A stretch of DNA of 64,000 nt, from the NCBI GenBank assembly GCA_941918925.1, contig OW799236.1, positions 77,564,713-77,628,712 on the forward strand, written 5' to 3'. The notes beneath the pieces were generated by a model. That model ran no database searches and had not been told where the DNA came from. It saw only the letters and a program-made list of their open reading frames with translations. Below, piece by piece: positions 24,365-36,556 of the stretch. Origin of the DNA: Phyto melanocephala. Lineage: Eukaryota; Arthropoda; Insecta; Diptera; Rhinophoridae. Position numbers and translations under genes: made by a program. Each line of letters opens with the position of its first letter. Within the stretch, counting starts at the first letter, position 1.

Positions 24365-24480
24365 GGTACGTATGTAGGTAGAACAGGTAGCTGTTGTGCA
24401 GCTCACTTGGGTCCATTGATCCCTTTGTGATACCTGAATAGAATAGTTAGAGTAGAGAGTCTCTGGCTGGTCTGGGTCCC
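24365..24480 (-). repeat. LINE 3' end fragment
   Basis: The order gtaggtag..., cagctcacttg, ccattgatccctttgtgatacctg resembles 60170-60255 (ggtaggtaggtagg, cagttcacttg, ccatctctttcgtgatacctg), where a LINE C-terminus follows. Read on the minus strand this is a 3' untranslated end finishing in an (acct)n-like tail. It is only the last hundred bases of a copy. Confidence 0.5.
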
Positions 24481-26375
24481 TAAAAATTATTAAAAATTTC
24501 ACCTAAATAATTTTCCATATTCTTATAATGATAATAGTTATCAAATTTTGCTTTATTAAATATGTTAGAATTATTTTTATAGTACCAAAAATTGGGAAAA
24601 TTTTTACCCCTTGTAAATGCGAACTTGAAAAATGTGCCGAAATTCTGTTAATATTTTTTTTTTGTATATTGACTGATGCGATTTAAATTTTTTTTCTTGC
24701 TTTATATGTACGTTTGGAAGTAACATGGAGTAGGTACCAAAAAAGTACCAAATTTGTATCCGTTTTTTCCCATTAGGGTTTGAAAATAAAAAAAAGCCAA
24801 ACACCTATCAGCTTGTTTTTTGAGTAGACTGCAATTCCATTTCAGATATACGGTTACTGATTTTACCCGTTTTTACCATTTTTAACCACATTAGAGTTTG
24901 AATTTTTAGAAATTCCTTCTTAGTGGAGCTATACATCCAAAGAGGAACCGATTGTCCAAATGTCTCTGGCTTTTTCTAGCGACGTTAGTAGTAACGTTAC
25001 TCTTTTATGTTTATGTACCTACATATAGATAAACATTTTTTTTAACCTACACCTAACCCTGCTAATTCCTACATGCAAACATGCATATAACACCTAAGTA
25101 GGTTGGTACCTAGGTATGTCTTATAAAAAACTTTACTTTTTGTAGGTAAGTACTTATGTGCCTTCATTATTTCGCTTTACTTATCCGTATAGAAAGTAGA
25201 GATTTCTTTCAAAAATTTGTTTAATATTTTGTAGTATTTTATCAATAAAACCTGAAATGAGTCATAAGTTTAATAAACATTTATTAGGGGCACCATGTAT
25301 TATGCTCTCACTCTCTGCCCTCACATTTGTATTTAGTTGTTGCTAGTTTAAGTGCTGTTACAATCAGATTACACAAGAAAAAGATTTTTGTATATGAAAT
25401 TGTATACAGTCACACACTGTAGTGTGCAATAACAACAACAACAACAACAAACACAAGACAAATTCCAGAAAGAAACATACCCACAATTATCTATCTCATC
25501 ATTAACACCATCATAATTAACAACAACTTCATTATTATCGCCATCATCATCATCATTATAATAAACAGCATCATTGTTTTGTTGTCTTAGATTTTCATCC
25601 TCCCTCGCTGTTCTTTTGTTATTGTTTCTATCACATCTCATATTTTTCATCAATTGCTTTCATATTTTTATGTAGTACTAAAATAGTATGGGTATGCATG
25701 CATCTATGTACATACATGCATACATAAGTATGTGTGTAAGTATATATGTTGAACAACAACAATAATACCGACAATTACAATTTAGTTGCTCTGCTTTCTT
25801 TCTTTCTTTCTCATCTTTCTCTGTTTTTATTATTTTTGTATGTTTGGTTTGGTTAGGTATGTTTGTTATGTTTTCTTTTTTTTATTATTAAAAAAAGAAG
25901 AACAAGTACCTACATAGACGATGATTACGAAAAAAGCAGAAAGCAAAAAATAATAACCACAAACAACATTAAAAAAAGTACGTAAGAGTATGAACAATAA
26001 TAAATTATAGGAAAGACATTGAATAAAAATAAAGAAAATTATTTTTGATTTCATATTTCAAACCATTTTTCTATTTAAAGTCTCCATAACTCGAACTTAA
26101 ATGTTACGTTAAGTGATTGCAACGGAATGGTTAATATATTTTCAGCTAGTAAAACGCAAACGGGTCATATGTACTTATGTACGTAAGTTTTCAAAAGATA
26201 AAGGCCTGCCAAAGAGTCTTAGAGGAATGGTCTTAATTAGTTTCTTTGGAGGTACTATTTGCAAATAGTAATAGTTTGAAAATGTTTAACTTAGATTGCC
26301 GATACAAATAGTAGTACTGGGTGGCAAACATATGTATAAACAACTCACCATTATAAAGATCGGTTCAGTTTCCAT
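24481..26375. other. Non-coding stretch, simple repeats
   Basis: No gene recognised. Caacaacaac runs near 25435 and 25755, an atcatcatcattat run near 25545, tttctttc runs near 25800, and catgcatacata-type repeats near 25690-25745. The open frame at 25369-25653 on the minus strand is built from these repeats. Confidence 0.4.
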
Positions 26376-26379
26376 AACA

Positions 26380-26487
26380 ATTTATGTGTCCACAAGAAGA
26401 GTGTATTGCTTATTATAAAATTTTTAAAAAATTACTTTGTACTATAACAATATGACACTTAAGACACTTTGAGAATAAACCTAATAT
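26380..26487. repeat. Diverged copy of the 21033 MITE
   Basis: Matches the reverse complement of 21033-21187 in order: tgtcc, gtattgcttattataaaatttt, attac, caatatgacacttaagaca and gaataa. One end is poorly preserved. Confidence 0.45.
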
Positions 26488-26914
26488 AAATTTAATTCGC
26501 TATTTTGTTTCATGCTACTGGTCCAGCAAAAAAAAATTGATTTTCGTTGTTAAATCTTACGAAAAGTACTAATTCAGTTGAAGTTTCTCGTTTATATCTC
26601 AGTCGAACCGATAAATTTTGTTTTTTCTTCTTGATACATGAAATTTTCGAGACTATGACTAGAAATCTGGTGGCACTTATGTATGTCCAAAAATTATTTA
26701 GTTCGATTTTAGGAAGGAATTCTGGAATTCTTATTCCCTTTTTTTCATTCGCGTTTACTCAATCAGTTATTCGGTATTATTCTTCTGACCATCGATTAAC
26801 TATACCTTATTCTTCCACATTTGTTGATTAACCTTAATCTTTGAACACGTGGTCCAACTAACGATGTTAATGTAAATAAAGCAAAAAGTTTTCGGAGAAT
26901 TATTTTAATATTTT

Positions 26915-27358
26915 TTATTATAAAAGAGGGTTCAATAGCAATTCTGTGCAAAACAATGAATGGCTGAATGTTCGAAACGGCTTTATTTTTAATGACACTG
27001 AGACATAGTTGAGGTTCAATGTAGTTAATGTACATAATTATCTCATCCTTTATCTCTTGAATTGACGTCCACTTTTTCTTTAAATATTCCCAAAGAAAAA
27101 AGACCGACGGTGTCAAATCATATGATCGCGGCGGTCAATTAACATCGACACAAAACAGCCATTGTTTCGTTGGTTGATGACTGGTGGCACCACATATCGT
27201 CCAGGTTCATATCCTCGATTTTTGTCCACAAAAAGTTCGTTATCTTGCGATAGCAAACTCCATTCCCAGCAACTGCTTAGCCGACCTCATTTTCGAAGAA
27301 GTAAGACCCGATGACGCTCTCAGCCCATAAACCGCACCAAACAGTCACTGTTTGTATA
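26915..27358 (-). pseudogene. DD41D-like transposase relic, interrupted
   Basis: Minus-strand frames read HIQTVTVWCGLWAESVIGSY then FFENEVG at 27270-27358, TKIEDMNLDDMWC near 27195, TPSVFFLWEYLKKKWTSIQE at 27055-27115 and DEIIMYINYIEPQLCLSVI to about 26990. This is the order of the catalytic domain and tail in DD41D relatives. The third aspartate block (TPxDYFLW) has V in place of D, and the second aspartate block is garbled. The relic stops abruptly at 27358, where a MITE with inverted ends begins; a few upstream residues may resume beyond 27813. Confidence 0.7.
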
Positions 27359-27735
27359 TGTGACAGCGCATAGAAAAAGGGACCTAAGGGTAAAAACAGG
27401 TTTTGTTCAGGAGAGCCATTTTAAAGATTAAATAATTTTTCTTTTTTTTTAAATTGTTCGTAAGGAAAACAATAAATTTTTTGTAGTTTCGTAAAATCAA
27501 GTTATTTTGTTAATTAAGTAGGGGAAAAAATTAAAATAAATAAATTTTACCGTAAGATCCCTTTCTGTTTGCACTTATAATCGTCGACTTCACTTTTATA
27601 AAACGCGCATATCTCTGGGGGGGGGACACTTTTGCGGTATGGGATTGGTCTCATTCGATGCTCAGATGTTGTCCACATCAAAAAAAAAAAATTGTTTTTG
27701 TTACCCTTAGGTCCTTTTCTCTATGCGTTGTCACA
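27359..27735. mobile_element. MITE with 35-bp inverted ends nested in mariner relic
   Basis: Left tgtgacagcgcatagaaaaa... (27359-27393) and right ...ctctatgcgttgtcaca (27701-27735) match over 35 bases with three differences, both including gggacctaagggtaa or its near-complement. The interior is AT-rich with a gggggggg run near 27617 and no coding. It sits exactly at the breakpoint of the DD41D relic. Superfamily not determined; no clear target duplication because another hairpin abuts the right end. Confidence 0.7.
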
Positions 27736-27813
27736 TCGTCGTTCGTAAATTATTGTGTTCTATATGTATAGGTTTTATATGTGACATAGAACACAATAAT
27801 TTACAAACGACGA
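27736..27813. repeat. Near-perfect 30-bp stem hairpin
   Basis: Left arm tcgtcgttcgtaaattattg...tgttctatatgt and right arm acatagaacacaataatt...tacaaacgacga pair over about 30 bp with a 16-base loop. It directly abuts the MITE's right end. The pairing is too perfect and too terminal for a typical fly microRNA precursor, so a solo palindromic element or MITE rearrangement is more likely. Confidence 0.7.
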
Positions 27814-29575
27814 CATATGTATCGGCTTTTCAACAATCCTTCTTGGCTGCTTGGAAATTCTGCTTGCTAAAGAATCCACTGAGGTAAAATTATTCTGACA
27901 AAAAAATCATTAATTATTATATTAATAATGGTTTAGTTAGTAGACTTGTATAATGAAAACCTGTCGCATAAGCAATGCATGTTACTGGTTATTAAAAATG
28001 TATCGTAACTTTCCGTGAGGTAGAAATCTATAGAAAATTGATTTTTACGGAGGGAACGTAATTCATATTGTTGAAGAGAAAAAGGGACAACACGCAATTT
28101 TTACTCTATTTTAACTTACTAACACACACATTTTAACGATACTGAGAGCTGTAAAGTAAAAAATTCCAATCTACTTACTGAACCACTGAACTTTGAGTTG
28201 AGAGCCCAACAATCTTAACAAGCTGCACAGTTGTGTACCTACCCATGGTTTCATTTGTCAAACAGTGTATCAAAGAAATTTCAAATTAAGTTTGGCAAAA
28301 AACTTTACGTTTATGTGCATTATGGTTGGACCACCAATAACAAGTCATCTAGCTGCATATACTCCTGAGTAATATTTTTCGCATGCCTGACCCCACTGTG
28401 CTGCGAAAATTACGTAGCTGACACATTTTTTTAGTTTTTTTTGCAGTATTTCTGGTGGGTGATTGACGGTGGTATATGATGGTGTTACTAATGGTGGTAT
28501 TGCCGATGGTGATGATGATGATGATGATGTATTAACACTAAAAACTAAAAACCATAATACATTTTGTTAAAAACAACATAATATTTATTTATTATACATT
28601 CGAGAGTAGATGATTCGTATTCTTAATACAGATGTATTCAAATTTATTGCAAATAATTAAAATGAAATATGAAAACACTATACATAACGGTCATGTAGCA
28701 ATAGAATAAAATAGAATAAAACCGAAGCAATTAAACAATTAGAAAAACACTTTACTAAGCAGTAGTGATACTTGCAGGCGCTATCGTTATGAACAGTTGG
28801 TTGATGAGTGTAAAAGGGAATTTATCAAAAAATTGTGGTGAATAGAGGAAACGAGGAAAGTGGAGAATTTTTTAATAAAGAACACCAATTTCAATTAAAA
28901 CTTTCTATTGATAAAAAAAAATTGATAAAAACCAAACATCAGTCTACTGTTACCCACACGCTTGTAGACACTCTTAACCACGCTCAATATACAGTGTTGC
29001 CTTTAAAGAAAATTAAACTGAACAAAATGTACAATTTGTTTAAATGTTTAATCTTTATTTTATTACTTATTTTATTGCCGTTTTTGCTTGATTTTTGCTG
29101 TTAAAAATGATTAATTACATTTGATTACTAAACATTTTTCAGCACTTTTTCTTGTTTCTTTATTTAAAATTGTTAGTGTTGGCGTCAAATAATCACACGA
29201 ACATTTGTGCTATTTTCAATGAGTGTAAATTTTTTTTAAAGAATATAATAGCAAATAGTTTTTATTAAAAATAACGTCTTGAGCAAAATTAAAAATAATT
29301 TTCCAAAGCGCAAAAAAAGGAATGTAAATTTAATTTATTACAACTTCAATTAATCATTCTTATTGTAGAAATTAATACTTATTTGTTAAATTTGTGGAAA
29401 TTTTTTGCTTTTTGCTATTTAAATTAAACAAAGGAATTTTAGTTAAATTTAGATTTTTCTCATAGAAGAAATATTTTCAAAATATTTGAATTTTTGGAAC
29501 AAATTTTTGCTTTGTAAATTTTCTAGGAAATTAATTTTTTTTAATATCTTGAACTAAATAGTATTTTTACTTACT
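27814..29575. other. Unassigned stretch
   Basis: No gene recognised. KQNFQAAKKDC in the minus frame near 27830-27870 could be the missing upstream part of the interrupted mariner but is too short to be sure. A (GAT)6 microsatellite lies at 28511-28528. The 89-codon frame at 28835-29104 has no family resemblance. Confidence 0.35.
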
Positions 29576-29579
29576 AATA

Positions 29580-29760
29580 GAAACCCAGCTGAAAATAATC
29601 ATATATGAACCATATATGTTAATATATTCAAATATATGATCATATAGATATGCATGTATGCCAATGTATAGAATCATATATGGAGACGTTTGTCATATAT
29701 GATACTATGTATGAAGAATATTTATAATATGTAAATTCATATATGAGACCGTATATGTAA
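29580..29760. repeat. Degenerate catatatga-type repeat patch
   Basis: About eight spaced copies of catatatg(a) and variants in 180 bp directly upstream of the DINE-like element. Irregular spacing, no unit longer than about 10 bases. Confidence 0.55.
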
Positions 29761-30500
29761 TTAACCCTTCACCTGTGGTGCACAAGGGTATATATAGCTT
29801 TGTCATTCCGTTTGTAATTTCTACAATTTTCATTTCCGACCCCATAAAGTATATATTTTCTGAAAGCTTATGAATAGAGGAGTCGATTAAGCCCTGACCG
29901 TCTGTCCGTCTGTCCGTCTGCCCGTCTGTCCGTGTGTTGGTTGAAATCAACTTTTAGAAGCAACTATATGTTCCTCAGATCTGTATATGGTATCAATCTC
30001 TTGGAAATATCCAGGAATGAATCGCTATTGAAATTCAGCACAATCGCCCCATAACTTTCTGAGATATGAGCAAAAAACCACGACCACCTCGTTTTTTTTC
30101 ACAATTACAACAACAACATACATACATACATACATAGATGTAAAAAACATACCAAACAAAAAAAATTACAAAAAAAAAAAATATTAAAAATAGGAAAAAA
30201 ATAATAAAAAAAAACTACAAAAAAAAATTTTAAAAAAATTTAAAAAAAAATTTAAAAAAATTTTTTAAACATTTTTCTATAAAAATTTTTTAAAAAAATT
30301 TAGAAAAAATAAAAAAAAAAATAATAAAATATAAATAACATATTAAATAAAATAAAATAAATTTTTTTTGGCTCAGCTGGGATTCGATGCCACATTTATT
30401 CTAACGTGTACGTATGCACGTATTTTATATGGGATGAAGGGTATATGGGGTGAAGGGTATATAAGATTCGGCACAGCCGAATATAGCACTGTTACTTGTT
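29761..30500 (+). mobile_element. DINE-1/mini-me-like element, copy A
   Basis: Starts with acccttcacctgtggtgcac and ends gtgaagggtata, then ttcggcacagccgaa and tatagcactgttacttgttt. It therefore has subterminal inverted repeats (acccttcac / gtgaagggt) and a 3' hairpin from ttcggc-aca-gccgaa. The core contains gtcattccgtttgtaattt and ccataaagtatatattttct, then a GTCY array of eight units (29900-29931, one unit mutated to GCCC). This architecture matches the dipteran mini-me/DINE-1 class (Helentron-associated, non-autonomous), as I recall it. A long a/t-only stretch (about 30165-30370) precedes the 3' end. No coding capacity. Nearly identical to 47425-48162, so relatively recent. Confidence 0.8.
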
Positions 30501-33500
30501 TTCTTTTGAATTTGCTTTTATGTTCACATTGAGCGACTTGGTTGCTCAATTTCTTCCAGTTTCTTCCAATTTCTCATCATTTTTAAATATCTGATTCCCT
30601 TATAAACAAATAAAATTTTCACACACACAAAATTACACAACACACCGAAGAAGAAATAAAAGACAATGTCAAAAACAAATAAATATTCCAAGACAAGAAA
30701 GACAGCAGAAGCAGAAGCAGAATTGCCAAGTACAAGCAAGTCTGTACTCAAATCTCGGCCATTCTTTCCCCTTCACACCGACCTTTCCTCTCACACCAAC
30801 AAACACAAGAATTGCGCAATTATAGTTGCCTAATGCGAAAGGGGCCTATGAGATCTAAGAGAGTTCACTGCATCTAAAAAAAGGCACTGTTTGGTATTGA
30901 TTTTTAGGCCCACGGCTTTATCGCCTCATATTTCGTTTAGAACGACTTTAACTAGGTCATCACTTTCAACGGAAAACCTTTAGGTCAACAATTATCAAAA
31001 TTTTTTTTTTTTCTAATTTGGATAAAATAGGCACCAACGATGATAGAGGTTTAACCAGAACGGCGCTATATGCTATAAAGCTTATTGCATATTGAACATT
31101 TTGAGAGATTAGGAGGTGATAATCATGACCACTTTAGACTGTTTCTTGTAGGTTTTTCTTTTAGTCGTAGGTCTCTACTAAAAGCCACCCAGGCGAATAA
31201 GCGTCCCCTAAAAGCCAAAATAAACAATGTCATCGATCAAGTGCGGCTGTAGAGGCATAGAAATTTTGACGCTTTGAACGCACGTCATCCTGCTAAGCCT
31301 CGGCTGATATTTGCACGATGTTATATTCTACACATAATGTTATCAAGCCAGTGATTTTTTTTTTTTTAATTAATAAAAAGCGTGAAAGCTCGGTCGGTTT
31401 TGTATAATTTCATTTCATTTATAATGTGCTTTTTGGTGGAAATATCGGAGGCACAAGGCTTCATCATGGTTAAGTTGGACGTATATATTACTTTTAGAGC
31501 TGGAAATTTGATTTCCGTATTCCAGGTGTCTACGGTCAATAGATCACCTGTCGACTGTAAAAAAATTATTAAGGCAGAAGTACTTTGATTCTTTACTGAT
31601 ACTTTAAAATGTGTTTAGAAGTTAAATAGCTATTTCCTGATTGACAGCTTTTATAACAGGGCATGGACAATTTCAATGAACAAATCGGGGATTCTAATGT
31701 TTGTAAAATCAAATTTAGTGCGAATACAATAGATCTTAGCTAAAGCAATTTTTGGCGATTACAAGGGCCTACGAGAAGAGAATGGTTAAAAATCCCGGAA
31801 CCTGCCATGATCGCCTAATTTGAATGTGGTCTTACCACTGGTAGAATATAATGCAATTATCCATTGCCCCTATTTACAGACATAGAAAATGTTCATTCAT
31901 GACATCACATGTTCCGTGGACGAAAGCACGGGCTATGTAATTCCTTGTTGTACAAATATACATATAATCGCTGATTTCTTTGCAGTTATACTGTAATTTT
32001 ATCAAACTGTAAATATAGTAGTTTTTCAAAGACAATATGATGTTTGTTGCAATCATTTTCTTAATCAAATTATTTTTGCGGACAACCATATCGAAGTTTG
32101 CATGGTTATGGCATCGATATTAATGTCTACCAAACATAAAACCAATACGGTAACTTAATATGGTGGCACTAACTAAATATGGTTATAGATAATACAAATA
32201 TTATGACCTTCCTGATCTTGTCGTAACCATGGTTTCAGTTTTCGCTATTTCAAAAACATCTAAAAAAGAATCTTTCTTACAATTTTCAAATTTTTCTTTA
32301 CGTAAATACACATTCATAAAGTGTTTAGTTTGTAAAAAAACGAATTCATATTAAGAATTTAAATGCTTAAATACATTTTATCATTAAATTTCTTTTTGAC
32401 TTATTCTCTTCTTTGGAAAAATTGATTAGCTCTACTCGTTTATAAATCTCTTGTGAAATTAACATTAAAGTTTGTGAAAAGAATTATTTTTGCTCAAAAA
32501 TATTTATGCTTAGATGCTGCAATTAACACAAAATTAAGCTACTTACTAAAGTATATCTACAATATTTAGCAAGTTTTGAAATAACTTTTTTAAAAAGACC
32601 ACTTAAGCAGAACTACAAAGGAATTAAACTGTTGTAAAAAGTTGTGGACAATTTAACCCCTAGACTTAGTTATTTTGGGCGAATTAAAAAGTCTGTTTGT
32701 TCACCAAAGTCTGTAGCGGCAATAGAGCCATCATTTCTAAGCTGACATACTAATAAATTGTTCTAACTCCAGACTGTTGTCGCATATTTTCTTTACAATG
32801 GCAAACCTCTTTAAGTAGAGAATTCACCAAAAATGCTCGAGAAGTGGAACATTTACCAAATATTCGTTTTAAATACTAAACCTTTTTATCTTACTATACT
32901 TTTGCCGTAACTGATTTAAATACATAAATACGCACACACACACACACACAGGCATTGTACAATTAATATACAAAATACAATAGTTTACAAAAATTTCTTT
33001 CTACCGGATATTTTACACACAAACACACAAACTAGATTATTTGTGAACATGATATTTTTAAAATAGAAAACAAAATATATTATTTAATACAAATGTGTTC
33101 TCATACATGCACACTTTTTTACAACTCAAATAGGATGTATAAAACCAGAAAAATATTTAATATTTATTTAAACTTCTAGAAGCAAAAAAAGAAATACCCA
33201 GAGAACAATATACTGAATGGAAAATAATGAAAGATATTACTTTGCAATTCGTTGAGGGTTATTCCCGATATTTTTTAAAGTTTAAAAACATCAACTTTAT
33301 GTCATCTAGCGCGAATGTTTTTAAAACGGGGTCTAGAAAGCACAACGGATCCGTGCATACATTCTCACACTGGAGAATAATAAATTTAGTTTGTTTGTTT
33401 AGTTTGTTTCTTAACTAAATTGGAATATATGGTGTTTTCAAACCCGATTGAACTTATGAAGTCGTTAACTGTCAAATGAACTGTCATACTTTTTTTGACA

Positions 33501-33525
33501 CTTTGGATCCGTATGCTCTGCAAAT
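30501..33525. other. Unassigned stretch
   Basis: No gene recognised with confidence. On the plus strand a 55-codon frame starts at the ATG at 30666 (MSKTNKYSKTRKTAEAEAEL) in less AT-rich sequence. It looks unlike random frames here but matches nothing I can name. A (CA)9 run lies at 32933-32950. Confidence 0.35.
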
Positions 33526-33529
33526 TATA

Positions 33530-34065
33530 ATAAAGAGACTGATACTTGAAACTCAGTCGCGATGAGGCTCATTTTGTCCTTAACGTTTAGTTTATACACA
33601 AAAATGCCACATACGGAATCAGTCTACAGACTCCATTACATCCAGAAAACTGCACCTTTAGGTGAAGTTTACACGCTGGTGGCATCACAAGACGTTATTT
33701 CTTTAAAAACGCACCGTAATCAATGATTTTTTGTTTTCAAATATTGATGATATTGATACGGGCGAAATTTGGTTTCAACAGTATGACGTTGTATGCCACA
33801 TAACATTCGAAAACATCGATTTATAAGAATCATAATTTGGTGATAATTTAATTTCGATATTGTTAAGGTCCTGTAATCACACACTTCTATATTATTTGAA
33901 AGTGAAGGCACTGGTTTATGCTGACACACCAGCAATAATTGTCGCCTTGGAGGCCAGAAAAGTGCCCTGAAAAGCTTCCCAAAATTGCTCGTCACTATCT
34001 TCCACTACTCCTCGTTAAAAACAGCCGCGGTGGCCACATTCCCGAAGTTATTTTATAATATTGAT
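33530..34065 (+). pseudogene. DD41D transposase relic, catalytic half
   Basis: In shifting plus-strand frames: DEAHFVL at 33562 (first catalytic block FSDEAHF), LQTPLHPEN near 33635, HAGGITRRYFF near 33680 (family WAGGVIGPYFF), WFQQYDVVCH near 33770 (family WFQQDGATCH, the D preserved out of register), a decayed third-aspartate region near 33860-33900, ALVYADTPAIIVALEA near 33905-33960, and a C-terminal NSRGGHIPEVIL near 34025-34060. Many stops. It ends about 30 bp before the DINE-like copy C, which may have inserted at its edge. Confidence 0.75.
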
Positions 34066-34092
34066 GACATGTATTTCTCTTTCAAATACAAC

Positions 34093-35182
34093 TTTTTATA
34101 CCCTTCACATGTGATGCTAAGGGTATGGGAATGAAAAGTATTTTAACCCAACGTAATCCATAATAACTTTCTCAGACATAAGCAAATAAGCTCGACTGCC
34201 TCTGTTTTTTGGATTTTTTTACAAAAATAATCCAAATTTTTCAGCCCTAAAAATAACTTATAGAAACGTTTGCTACTATTTGCATATAGAGTCTGCTTCT
34301 AGAGCTACTGGTATGAAAGTTTGGACAAATCGGTCACTAATCGGCAAAGTTAAAGGCAAAAAGAATTTTTTAAAATATATAAATATTTCATATAATTATA
34401 AATATAATAAGTAAGTTACCAAAGCTCCTAAATAATTCGTGAGCACTTAAGTGCAAACCATAGTCTCAGATACTGTTTTTAATAAAAGCCGAAAAATCGA
34501 AACTAACCGAGATATAAGCAAACAAATACAAGTGATTCGGTTATTTTCCTAAACCTTAAAAATGAAATTCGATTTTTTTTTTTAACTTAAAGAGAAGCGT
34601 ATTAAAGAGAAGGGCATGTCCCGCAAAATATAATACACACTAAAAAAAATTAAAATCTAAGCTGCTCGCCACTACAAAATGGCGTACAATGTATTTTCGC
34701 GATATATGGGTCAAATCTAGAAAATGTACTCACTTCAACTCCCTTAACATTGATATCAAATGAAAGAGCTTGATCAGTAGAATACAGCTAACTATGAAAA
34801 TGTCAAAATGCAAGATGGCGTGCGAAATAAAATGGCGGAAAAACATAGTAACTACGGCTTTGTCTACTTCTACTTCCTCAATGTTGTTATCAAATGACCA
34901 ATAGTATACAGTAAACTTTGAAAAGAAGTTAAAGATGAGGCTGTAAACAAAATGTTGAACATTTTTTTTCAATGCCATCAATATTAGTATCGAATAAAAG
35001 GCCTTGTCTAGTAGAATACAGTTAACTACATATATTGAAATTCAAAATCAAAAATTGCGTCGTAAAATGGCGTATAATGTTAAATATGAAATATGACAAT
35101 GTGGTCACTTTACCTTTGTTTATAATGCTGAAGGGTATATTCAGATTCGAAACGCCGAATATAGCATTCTTACTTGCTTTTT
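34093..35182 (+). mobile_element. Older DINE-1/mini-me-like element, copy C
   Basis: Begins tttttatacccttcacatgt and ends gaagggtatattcagattcg, then a decayed hairpin ttcgaaacgccgaa and tatagcattcttacttgctt, the same ends as copies A and B. Internally aataactttctcagacataagc matches the A/B core, but the GTCY block is not visible. At 34660-35090 three degenerate units of about 130 bp repeat: each has a ...atcaaatga...gtagaataca block and an aaatggcg block. Longer than A and B because of these units. Confidence 0.7.
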
Positions 35183-35439
35183 ATATAATTATTTTTTGTT
35201 AATTTTTAAAGTTATACGTGCTTAAAAACGGACCAACAAAAAACCTTATTAGTTCTCCACTACTTACAGTTAGGCAACTATACCCATTATTTTAATACGA
35301 CGATGTCATTGGAGCTCTTACCATCCACGCTTGCAAATAGGGATTCAAATATACACTTACATTTATAGTACTTAAAATAGACGCATTACCCATTATTACA
35401 CAAGTTATTAAACGACTGTCGCGACATGTCGTTTAAGCT

Positions 35440-36179
35440 GGAGTTACATACCATGCGTTCTATCCGTTGTTCCTTTTTATGCGTCTGTCAAAAAGTATAA
35501 TCAGTGTAATTCTATGTGACAAGTTACACGGCAAAACGCAAAGAATGCATAAACGTATCAACGCAGCAAAGTAGGTTTACTTTCTACTTTTGTATCCGTC
35601 GCATAAAAGGTGAATAAATGTCAGCTGTTGTTGATAGCCATGGATGACAAATAATAATTGTTTGTCAATGTTATCGATAAATCTGTTTGTGTGGTGAATT
35701 AATTTTTTCTATATTTTTGTATTAAAGAATGTTTCTAATAAGAGAAAAAGTATTCGAAATAAAGTTTACAATTACTTTTAATAAAAAAAAAACATAAAAA
35801 CTAATTTTAAACAACATTTTTTCATTATCAAAATTTTTATTCTATTAATCGATAACTGAGTGTCATCTCTGTTTGTTTATTATTAAAAGAAAACAAGTGC
35901 AATGGGGAGAAGCTTATTGATGCTAGTGTTATTTTTGCGCTTTTTGTAGGCTGTTGTAGCACAAAATATCTTGTACATAAACTCAATGAATTCCATAAAT
36001 TCCCTTAAAATGTCAATTTCACTTTCCATTTTTATTTTATTTAATAAAATACAACAACACAACAGCTGATTAAAACAAAAAAGTTGATGCATTAAACGCA
36101 TTGTGTGTAACTTGAATTTAGAAACGTATAAAATGGTAAAAAAGTATCAAACGCAAGAGCGGATGATATGTAACTCCAC
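35440..36179. mobile_element. MITE with long imperfect inverted ends
   Basis: Left tggagttacataccatgcgt and the reverse complement of the right end (tggagttacatatcatccgc) match, then continue about 130 bp into the element with gaps (caagttacac...caa...cgc...aatgcat...atcaac on both sides). About 740 bp, no coding. The short frame at 35883-36101 is incidental. Target duplication not clear, superfamily open. Confidence 0.6.
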
Positions 36180-36556
36180 TTTTAGTTCTTTAAAGGGCAA
36201 AAAATTGTTTTTTTTTTTAGCAATACGCCAAAAATATTATTGCATATGTACACTTAAGTGTGATAATCTAAATGAGAATTATAAAAAGTTATTTTAATGG
36301 CAATAAGAAATTTTATTTTGCGTATATCAAGTCAAAGTAAAGCACTTTTCAGTAAGACAGGCCATATGTTATAATTATTGAAAAGTACGTTGTTCAGTAG
36401 TAACAGCAAGTCATTACCTATTTTTTATTGGGTCCCTATTAAGTAAAAATTTTAAAATTAAATTGACATCAATTTTCAATTTCTCTTATTTTAAATATTT
36501 CTTTAATTTCTGTGTTATATTTTTGAATGCAATTTCTTATTCAATCTTAATAACTA

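Noticed and set aside
25369..25653. Minus-strand Asn/Asp-rich ORF
   Set aside because: Translation of caa/atc triplet repeats; no domain.
27736..27813. microRNA precursor
   Set aside because: Stem is nearly perfect and abuts a MITE end; looks like a transposon palindrome.
29705..29950. Minus-strand ORF with TDGQTDRRTDGQ
   Set aside because: Translation of the GTCY array in the DINE-like element, repeated at 47380-47616.
31080..31340. LINE or host exon suggested by higher G+C
   Set aside because: No motif readable in any frame.
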